From an uncultured Lachnospiraceae bacterium (GTDB taxonomy: Bacteria; Bacillota; Clostridia; Lachnospirales; Lachnospiraceae), in NCBI GenBank assembly GCA_910577825.1, contig CAJTOK010000003.1, forward strand, positions 62,001 through 126,000: a stretch of 64,000 bases of DNA, given 5' to 3'. This document shows, piece after piece, positions 53,899-61,415 of this stretch (positions are counted from its first letter, which is position 1; the number at the start of each line of letters is the position of its first letter). The notes beneath the pieces were generated by a model that saw only the letters and a list, made by a program, of their open reading frames with translations, ran no database searches and was not told the origin of the DNA. The position numbers and the translations under genes are program-made.

Positions 53899-56241
53899 AT
53901 GAAGAAATATTTTTTAATTGCACGTTCCAACCTGCGCAGGACAAAAGGACAGACAGTTGCAACCGCTGTTCTTGTATTTATTACAGCATTAATGTTAAAT
54001 TTATGGCTTATGCTGTCTATGGACTATAAAAGTAATTTTAACCGTTACCATGACAAACTGAATGCAGGACATGTTACACTTGCAGTTGGAAGCAGTGACA
54101 ATAAATTGAAAAATTTCATTTCAAAAACACTGGATAATGACAGCCGTACAACACAATATTGTATAAGTGATGCGTTTGCCAATAATGCTTCTTTTGGCTA
54201 TAATGGCGGTGAAATAAGTACAAGTTTTGTATTTCTTAACAAGCAGGAAGCAATAAACCGTACAGTAGAAAAAATAGAAATTGTAGAGGATAGCAGCTAT
54301 AAAAGCGGCATATATCTTCCAGTCCTTTATTCTACAGATAAAAATATCCAGCCTGGAAAGAAAATAAGCCTTAAAATTGGAAATATTACAGCTGATTATA
54401 CAATATGCGGATTTATAAACTCTGTAATGGCAGGTTCACATAATTGTATAATGTGTACTGCTTTACTTACAGATGATAAATATAAAGAACTTGAAGAAAA
54501 GGAATGGACACGCAAAGCACTTTTTACTTCTGTAAGGATAAAGGATAAAACAGAAAGTGATGATTTTGAGGCGTCACTTAAAAACAGTATAACTTCGGAG
54601 TATCCAGGAATAGACACTGCAAGTAATTCTTATATACTGGTATCTTCTTCACGTTATATTTCACAGATGATATGTTCAGGCATTATATGTGTAATGGCAT
54701 TTATGACAGCTTTTATTGCATTTGTAGTAATTTCATCCAATGTAATAAACTATATACAGAAAAACATGAAAAATATAGGGGTATTAAAGGCTGGGGGTTA
54801 TAAAAGCAGCCAGATTATCTGTACACTTTTAATACAGTTTCTTTATGTAACGCTATTAACCTCGGCAGCGGGCGCAGGCTTTTCTTACTGTCTTTTTCCT
54901 TATATAAATACTATGATGGCTTCACAGACCGGCATACCATATAAAATAAAATTTCTGCCGCTGCCTTTCCTGCTTGCTATTGCATTTATAGCAGGGACTG
55001 TATTTGCCGCTGTATGGTTTTCATCACACAGAATTAAGAAAATAGAGCCTGTAGTTGCAATACGCCAGGGTATACAGACACATAACTTTAAACGTAACCA
55101 TATACCACTTGAAAATACACATATGCCGTTAAATACTGCACTTGCACTTAAAACAACATTTTCGGGAATTAAACAAAATATTATAGTATGTACCACAATG
55201 CTTGTACTTTCACTTGTTATAGTATTTTCAGGGCTTATGATAGCAAATGTAATTGTAGATATGGAACCATTTATAAATATGGTGGCAGGAGAAACGTCAG
55301 ATTCTTCTATTAGTATACCCGCAGATTCCAGTGAACGGTTTTTACAAATAATAGAGAAAGATAAACGTGTAGAAAAAATATATTTTTATTATACAGTTGA
55401 AACAAGACATAGTGGTAATGCTGTTTTAATGGCAACATTATCAGATGATTTTTCAAAACTTAATAACCAGGATATCTGTATAGAGGGAAGATTTCCAAAA
55501 TATGATAATGAAACAGCAGTTGCTGCAAAATATGCAAAAGAAAAAAATTTAAAAATTGGCAGTGAAATTATGCTGGAAGCAGATGGCAAAGAGGAAAAAT
55601 ATATAATTTCAGGATTTACACAGATAAGCAATAACCTTGGAAAAGATTGTATGCTTACATGTGATGGCTATAAACGTATGGCAGGACTTGTAAATGAATG
55701 TTATTCTGTAAACCTGGAAGACGGTACAGATATTGATAAATTTAATAAAGAAATAGCGGACAAAATAGGCAATGGCGTACAGTCTGTAAATATTAAAGCA
55801 GTAATAGACAGTACAGCAACAGTTTATGTTTCACTTATGGCAATTATTGTAGCTGGTATTATTATATTAAGTTTAATAATAGTTATATTTGTAATGTATC
55901 TTCTTGTAAGGACAATGCTTAATAATAAAAAACGTGACTACGGGATTATGAAAGCAGCTGGTTTTACCACAGGACAGCTTATATTCCAGACTGCAGCAAG
56001 CTTTATGCCAGCTGTAATAATATCAACAGCAGCAGGGATTATATTAAGTTCATTTATTATAAACCCGCTTGTAGCTTTCTTTTTAAATGGAATAGGAATT
56101 GTAAAATGTACATTTAAAGTTCCAGTAGCGTTTAATATTGCGGCAGGAACAGGGCTTGTTATATTTACATTTCTGGCAGTGTGCGTAATGTCATTTAAAA
56201 TCAGGAAAAATGCGCCAGTGGCATTAATGGCGGGGGAATAA
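53899..56241 (+). CDS. FtsX-family ABC transporter permease
   Basis: A 780-residue membrane protein from ATG 53899 (GGGGTGG 6 nt upstream; GTG 53890 is the longer alternative). TM1 (about 18-38), a large extracellular domain, three helices (about 255-390), then a repeat of the same plan with another extracellular domain (about 430-640) and three C-terminal helices. Two FtsX domains in one protein, as in MacB-like/BceB-like transporters. Works with the preceding ATPase and probably responds to the upstream two-component system. Confidence 0.9.
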   Translation: MKKYFLIARSNLRRTKGQTVATAVLVFITALMLNLWLMLSMDYKSNFNRYHDKLNAGHVTLAVGSSDNKLKNFISKTLDNDSRTTQYCISDAFANNASFGYNGGEISTSFVFLNKQEAINRTVEKIEIVEDSSYKSGIYLPVLYSTDKNIQPGKKISLKIGNITADYTICGFINSVMAGSHNCIMCTALLTDDKYKELEEKEWTRKALFTSVRIKDKTESDDFEASLKNSITSEYPGIDTASNSYILVSSSRYISQMICSGIICVMAFMTAFIAFVVISSNVINYIQKNMKNIGVLKAGGYKSSQIICTLLIQFLYVTLLTSAAGAGFSYCLFPYINTMMASQTGIPYKIKFLPLPFLLAIAFIAGTVFAAVWFSSHRIKKIEPVVAIRQGIQTHNFKRNHIPLENTHMPLNTALALKTTFSGIKQNIIVCTTMLVLSLVIVFSGLMIANVIVDMEPFINMVAGETSDSSISIPADSSERFLQIIEKDKRVEKIYFYYTVETRHSGNAVLMATLSDDFSKLNNQDICIEGRFPKYDNETAVAAKYAKEKNLKIGSEIMLEADGKEEKYIISGFTQISNNLGKDCMLTCDGYKRMAGLVNECYSVNLEDGTDIDKFNKEIADKIGNGVQSVNIKAVIDSTATVYVSLMAIIVAGIIILSLIIVIFVMYLLVRTMLNNKKRDYGIMKAAGFTTGQLIFQTAASFMPAVIISTAAGIILSSFIINPLVAFFLNGIGIVKCTFKVPVAFNIAAGTGLVIFTFLAVCVMSFKIRKNAPVALMAGE

Positions 56242-56261
56242 AAAATATAGGGAAAGAGCAT

Positions 56262-56327
56262 TGCCGGAACGGTACGAGGATATTTTACCAGCAGATTTAT
56301 TCTGTGGAAGCCGTACCGGAGGTTCTT
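56262..56327. terminator. Hairpin between converging permease and Uma2 genes
   Basis: CGGTACG (56270-56276) pairs with CGTACCG (56312-56318); the outer GAA/TTC and a following TTCTTTCT are in keeping with termination on the plus strand. The loop is long. Confidence 0.45.
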
Positions 56328-56328
56328 T

Positions 56329-56877
56329 CTAAATCCCCAGTGAAGAAAGACTAATTGAGAATCCTGGGTAAATACCAACGGGGATATTATCAGCAAACTG
56401 GTATATAAGAGGGCTTTCATCATGCTCCATGTCATATACAACAGTAGTACGCTTATATGGGTCAACAATCCAGTATTCCCTTACTCCTGCTTCCTGGTAT
56501 AAAGCTAATTTTGTATAATAGTCCATTTTTTTAGTAGCAGGTGATATAATTTCTATAATCCAGTCAGGTGCACCATTACATCCTTTGCTGTTTATTTTAT
56601 CTTTATCACATATTACAGAAATATCAGGTTCAAGATATTTTGTATCATCAGCAAAAAGAAAAACAGAAAACGGTGCAGGAAAAACTTCACATATTCCATT
56701 ATTTTGCCGTATATAAATATTAATTTCAGTATTAATAAAATTCAATATCCTTTGGTGGTTTGTATTATGAGGGGACATATAATAAATCTGCCCATCAATC
56801 AGTTCTGCGCGCTCTCCGTTTTTTAAATTGTAAATATCATCAATATTATAGAACTTCTCTTGTGCTAATGATGGCAT
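56329..56877 (-). CDS. Uma2-family endonuclease (DUF820), intact
   Basis: A 182-residue PD-(D/E)XK fold protein starting at ATG 56877 (AAAGGAAG about 10 nt upstream; a GTG at 56886 abuts the SD). Motifs: GERAELIDGQIYYM, the first catalytic acid in YLEPDISVICD, the E of PDWIIEIISPATKK, and GVREYWIVDP. Uma2 proteins are abundant in Cyanobacteria and some Clostridia; biological role is unclear. It is the intact counterpart of the broken gene at 17127-17544. Confidence 0.9.
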   Translation of the reverse strand: MPSLAQEKFYNIDDIYNLKNGERAELIDGQIYYMSPHNTNHQRILNFINTEINIYIRQNNGICEVFPAPFSVFLFADDTKYLEPDISVICDKDKINSKGCNGAPDWIIEIISPATKKMDYYTKLALYQEAGVREYWIVDPYKRTTVVYDMEHDESPLIYQFADNIPVGIYPGFSISLSSLGI

Positions 56878-57153
56878 TTGGAACACTTCCTTTCATTTTA
56901 AAATCCGTACTTCTGTTACAGGAAACAACATAATAAATCATAACATATTTTAGTCCATATTGCTACAATGAGGACCAAAAAACCACGTCCATTTTATAAA
57001 TTCTGGTAATTTCTATTGTCTGTTTTTGTGGGAACGGACTGTCTGGACACAATGCGGTTTAACTAAGGACTATTTAATAATAATACCTCCTCAATAAAAC
57101 TGGAAGAGGAGGTATTATTTTATATATTGCTAATTCCCAGATATTGTATATTA
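56878..57153. other. Intergenic region with a short dispersed motif
   Basis: No gene. It contains CTGTCTGGACACAATGC at about 57039, which recurs (one base different) at about 35449 in the palindromic stretch, and the terminator at 57079. Confidence 0.55.
57079..57121 (-). terminator. Terminator after the LRR genes
   Basis: AATAATACCTCCTC (57079-57092) pairs perfectly with GAGGAGGTATTATT (57106-57119); it lies 33 nt after the 601-residue LRR gene and has T-rich flanks on both strands. Confidence 0.8.
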
Positions 57154-58959
57154 TTATTTTAAAACAGTTAAAGCAAATTTAAACTTCTTTCCATTTTCAT
57201 TACACTGGAATATAATAGTGGCTTTTGTATTTTTATTATTTTTTAGTCCAGTTGCAGTAATTTTAAATTTATTGCCAGAATTGCCACTTGGTACAACACT
57301 TATATAACTTTTTGAATTTGATGCAACAGTAGCAGTATATGTACAGTCATCAGTCTTTGTACTTGAAACAAATCCTGTCACACATACATCAAGGGTCTTG
57401 CCATTTTCAATTTTAGTATTGCTAAGTTTATTTCCCGAAGTGTTTTGTACCTCAAGTTTTTTAGGTGCTAACAGGACATTTACAGGGCAGCATTCGGATA
57501 CGCCTTTGTCACCAGTATCAATAATCCAGAGATATACAAGACCTTTTTCCTTGCCAGCTGCTGTTACAGTAATTTGTCCGTTTTTAATTTTTGCTCTTGC
57601 TATCTTTGCAGCATCTCTATCTATAATTTTATTTTTAGTCACAACAGGCTTTGTATTTGATTTGGTAATCCCCACAATAACCTTGCCAGCAGCAGGTTTT
57701 ACAATGCCCTTGCTGTTTAAAGTATACTTATATGAAGCAAGGATATCTGTGTATGCAGTAAACTGTTTGTTAGTAGTTTTTGTAGTGCCTGTCTTAAAAG
57801 TTCCGCCATTGCCATAAATAATGATAGGAGAGCCAGATACAGGGCTGGTATAATTGTAATCATTAAACAGGCGTGTACAAGATGGGGCGGTAAAATTACC
57901 AGATGGTACAGGGGCTGGGTTTGTATTGTCATCTTGCACATAAATAATTGTAAAGTCCCTGGTTTTCCCATTATCATTTGTAGGAGATGAAAATTGGTAT
58001 GTAGCAGGTTTTGTAATATCAGTTACTTTAAGTATCTTATTATTACTTGAAGTGGATAATAATGTAATATTAGAAAGATTCTGTAAAACAAGATTATTAT
58101 TGCTATAATTCAGCATCTTTGCATTTAATTCTAAATTATTATAAGTATTAGCATTAAGTTTTAATGTATTAACTTTAGTAGAACTACAGGATAAATGAGT
58201 TAATAATGGGTTTTTGCTTAAGTCCAGTTCAGTAATTTCTCCTTGTGATATTAGTGGGACGTTTACACGATGTTCAAAATAAGCACAACTAAACATACCT
58301 AGTTTTGGATTTTTAGTGACATCTATTTTTTTAAGTGGATTGTTGCCACAATTAAGATTATATAATTCACTATTATTGCTTAAATCTAAATTTGTTATTT
58401 GGCAATCCTGGCAATCAATCATTATTAATTTGCTATTCTTACTTACATCTAATTCTGTTAAACTACTAAAACCACAAGCAAGCCTTTCAAGTTGGGTATT
58501 ATGGGTTAAATCTAATTTTGATATAGGGTTGTTGCTACAGTGCAAATCAACTAAAGCGGTATTTTTACTTATATCTAGTTCTTCAATTTTATTGACATTG
58601 CATTCAAGATATGTAAGTTTGGTATTATGGCTGATATCTAATTTTGTTATATTGTTATAGGTACAACTAAGTGTTGTCAAATCCTTAAAATGTTCTATAC
58701 CTTTTAAATCAGATATTTTCATGCGTAATATATCTATTTTTTTTATATTATTGATTTCTGTATCAGATAATCTGCCATTTCCATCACTGTCAAAATGTTC
58801 AGAGATATAATTCCTGAAATTTTCATCTGGAAAGTTAGCTTCATCAATAGCCACTTCTGATGCCTGTACTGTTTTAACATTTGAAGTTCCTATAGTGTTA
58901 ATAGCAGAAAAAGCTATGCAACATATTGTTCCTAGCAGTATTTTATGTTTTTTAATCAT
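57154..58959 (-). CDS. Secreted leucine-rich-repeat protein (8 LRRs)
   Basis: A 601-residue protein with a signal peptide (about 1-33, cleavage near VQASE), an EF-hand-like loop DSDGNGRLSDTE (about residue 62), about eight 21-residue LRRs with the pattern L..L.C..N.I..LDIS.N (about 80-280), a short linker and a C-terminal region (about 340-601) of beta-rich/Ig-like modules. The C-terminal region is over 90 percent identical to that of the upstream neighbour. There is no sorting signal. GGAGG precedes ATG 58959. It follows the longer LRR gene by 43 nt and likely shares its transcript. Confidence 0.88.
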   Translation of the reverse strand: MIKKHKILLGTICCIAFSAINTIGTSNVKTVQASEVAIDEANFPDENFRNYISEHFDSDGNGRLSDTEINNIKKIDILRMKISDLKGIEHFKDLTTLSCTYNNITKLDISHNTKLTYLECNVNKIEELDISKNTALVDLHCSNNPISKLDLTHNTQLERLACGFSSLTELDVSKNSKLIMIDCQDCQITNLDLSNNSELYNLNCGNNPLKKIDVTKNPKLGMFSCAYFEHRVNVPLISQGEITELDLSKNPLLTHLSCSSTKVNTLKLNANTYNNLELNAKMLNYSNNNLVLQNLSNITLLSTSSNNKILKVTDITKPATYQFSSPTNDNGKTRDFTIIYVQDDNTNPAPVPSGNFTAPSCTRLFNDYNYTSPVSGSPIIIYGNGGTFKTGTTKTTNKQFTAYTDILASYKYTLNSKGIVKPAAGKVIVGITKSNTKPVVTKNKIIDRDAAKIARAKIKNGQITVTAAGKEKGLVYLWIIDTGDKGVSECCPVNVLLAPKKLEVQNTSGNKLSNTKIENGKTLDVCVTGFVSSTKTDDCTYTATVASNSKSYISVVPSGNSGNKFKITATGLKNNKNTKATIIFQCNENGKKFKFALTVLK

Positions 58960-59002
58960 AATATATTTACCTCCATTAATTTTAATTAATATTTAGTTTT
59001 AT

Positions 59003-61294
59003 TTATTGTGTAATAGTTAAAGCAAATTTAAGCTTCTTTCCATTTTCATTGCACTGGAATATAATAATAGCTTTTGTATTTTTATTATTTTTTAGTCCAG
59101 TTGCAGTAATTGTAAATTTATTACCAGAATTACCATTTGGTACAACACTTATATAACTTTGTGAATTTGGTGCAACAGTAGCAGTATATGTACAGTCATC
59201 AGTCTTTGTGCTTGAAACAAAACCTGTCACACATACATCAAGGTTTTTGCCATTTTCAATTTTAGTATTTTTAAGCTTATTTCCCGAAGTATCCTGTACT
59301 TCCAGTTTCCTTGGGGCTAACAGGACATCTACAGGATAACATTCAGATACATCATTGTCACCAGTATCAATAATCCAGAGATATACAAGACCCTTTTCCT
59401 TGCCAGTGGCAGTTACAGTGATTTGCCCGTTTTTAATTTTTGCTCTTGCTATCTTTGCAACATCTCTATCTATAATTTTATTTTTAGTTACAACAGGCTT
59501 TGTATTTGATTTTGTAATCCCCACAATAACCTTGCTGGCAACAGGTTTTACAATACCATTATTATTTAATGTATATTTGTATGAAGCAAGGATATCTGTA
59601 TATGCAGTAAACTGTTTATTAGTAGTTTTTGAAGTACCTGTTTTAAAAGTGCCGCCATTGCCATAAATTACAATAGGAGAGCTTGTAACAGGACTGGTAT
59701 GGTCATGGTTATTGAATAAATGAGTTGAAAATGTTGGTTCTATTTCTGTTGTATTATTACCATCTGTATAAATAATTGTCATATTAACTGGAATACCATT
59801 ATTTATATCAGAAGAAGAATATTGGTATGTAGCAGGCTTGGTAATATCCATTACTTTAAGGTAATTATTATCTGCCATTATGTTAAATAGATTAGATAAA
59901 ATGGCATGTTCTGAATGTAAATCCTCTGCATTTAAATCAAGATAGTAGTATGTTTTGAAGTTTAATTTTAATTCTTCAAGCTGGTTATTATGACATGCCA
60001 AAACCTCCATATGAGCACTATTGCTTAAATCCAGACTGGTTAGTTTATTATTAGAACAATTTAGTGAACATAAAGAAGTTTTACTTAAATCCAGATTAGT
60101 TAGTTTATTATCAAAACAATTTAATGTCATTACAGAACTTATATTCTTTAAATCCAGATCAGTTAATTCATTACAATAACAGTCCAGTTCTTCTAAAAAT
60201 TTTATACCGCCTAAATCAATACTAGTTAACTTGTTGTTAGAACAATCTAAAAAGTTCAAGATAATATTTTTGCTTAAGTCCAGGCTTGAGAGCTGGTTGT
60301 TAGAACAGTATAAAGAATCTAATACAATGTTTTTACTTAAATCTATATCTGTTAATTGGTTATCATCAAATGCCAAATGATATAACATAGTGTTATTATA
60401 TACATCTAAATTTATTAAGTAGTTATTACCACAACTTAGTGATTCCAACATAGTATTGCTGCTTATGTTAAGATTAGTCAGCTGGTTATTCCAACAATAT
60501 AAATCTATTAAAGAAGTATCACCATTTACATCAAGATTTTCCAGATTATTATTATAGCAATACACATATTTTAGAGCATTGTTATTGCTTAAATCCAGAT
60601 TTGTTAATTCATTATGATCGCATTGCACATATTTTAGAGCACTGTCATTGCTTAAATCCAGATTTGTTAATTCATTATAAGAGCAATTCACATGTTCTAG
60701 AACATTGTTATTGCTTAAATCCAGATTTGTTAATTTATTATCAGAGCAATCCACATATTCTAGAGCATTGTTATTGTTTAAATCCAAATTTGTTAATTTA
60801 TTAAAAGAACAATACAAAGATTTCAAAGCGGTATTTTTTTTAAAATCTAAACTTGATAATTCGTTACTGTTACAAATTAATTCTGTCAACAATATATTAT
60901 TACTTGTATCAAGATTTGTTAATTTGTTGTAATTGCATTGTAATTTTTTTAAAAATGTATTTTTGCTTATATCAAGATTTATCAATGTGTTACTGCTGCA
61001 ATCCAGTTCAGTCAGTGCAGTAAAGTGTTCTAATCCATCTAAACTGGATATATTTTTGTTATTGACTTTTATATTAGTTGCCGCTTTTATTTCATCATCT
61101 GATAATTTACCATCAGAATCTAAATCAAAGTTTTCAATAACATAATTTCTAAAAATATAATCTGGAAAATTAGTTACATCAATAGCTACTTCTGCTGCCT
61201 GTACTGTTTTACTGTTTTGTAATCCTATAGTGCTAATGGCAGAAAATGCCATTCCACATATTGCCCCTAATATTATTTTGTATTTTTTCTTCAT
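59003..61294 (-). CDS. Secreted leucine-rich-repeat protein (about 17 LRRs)
   Basis: A 763-residue paralogue of the next gene. Signal peptide (about 1-33), EF-hand-like loop DLDSDGKLSDDE, about seventeen 21-residue LRRs with pattern L..L.CS.N.LT.LDLS.N in which a Cys is kept at one position, then the conserved C-terminal region. The extra repeats relative to the 601-residue copy come from in-phase expansion (see the 63-nt units). AAAGGTG precedes ATG 61294. It lies about 120 nt downstream of the flagellin stop. Binding of host or environmental polymers is a reasonable guess; no enzyme motif is seen. Confidence 0.88.
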   Translation of the reverse strand: MKKKYKIILGAICGMAFSAISTIGLQNSKTVQAAEVAIDVTNFPDYIFRNYVIENFDLDSDGKLSDDEIKAATNIKVNNKNISSLDGLEHFTALTELDCSSNTLINLDISKNTFLKKLQCNYNKLTNLDTSNNILLTELICNSNELSSLDFKKNTALKSLYCSFNKLTNLDLNNNNALEYVDCSDNKLTNLDLSNNNVLEHVNCSYNELTNLDLSNDSALKYVQCDHNELTNLDLSNNNALKYVYCYNNNLENLDVNGDTSLIDLYCWNNQLTNLNISSNTMLESLSCGNNYLINLDVYNNTMLYHLAFDDNQLTDIDLSKNIVLDSLYCSNNQLSSLDLSKNIILNFLDCSNNKLTSIDLGGIKFLEELDCYCNELTDLDLKNISSVMTLNCFDNKLTNLDLSKTSLCSLNCSNNKLTSLDLSNSAHMEVLACHNNQLEELKLNFKTYYYLDLNAEDLHSEHAILSNLFNIMADNNYLKVMDITKPATYQYSSSDINNGIPVNMTIIYTDGNNTTEIEPTFSTHLFNNHDHTSPVTSSPIVIYGNGGTFKTGTSKTTNKQFTAYTDILASYKYTLNNNGIVKPVASKVIVGITKSNTKPVVTKNKIIDRDVAKIARAKIKNGQITVTATGKEKGLVYLWIIDTGDNDVSECYPVDVLLAPRKLEVQDTSGNKLKNTKIENGKNLDVCVTGFVSSTKTDDCTYTATVAPNSQSYISVVPNGNSGNKFTITATGLKNNKNTKAIIIFQCNENGKKLKFALTITQ
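60532..60846 (-). repeat. 63-nt tandem repeats within the LRR gene
   Basis: Five units of exactly 63 nt (21 codons); the CCAGAT or CCAAAT marker falls at 60595, 60658, 60721 and 60784. Neighbouring units are about 85-90 percent identical, so the expansion is recent. Confidence 0.85.
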
Positions 61295-61415
61295 ATAAGT
61301 TCACCTTTCTTTTTTAATACTATTGTTACAAAATATAATACTGTTTTTGTTTTAAAACATATTTTGTGTATCACCTCTCTTATTTATGTATGTGCCAGTG
61401 TGTGTAGGTAAAATA

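Noticed and set aside
60532..60846. Regular repeats that could suggest a CRISPR array
   Set aside because: Units are exactly 63 nt, in frame and contiguous with no unique spacers; they encode LRRs.
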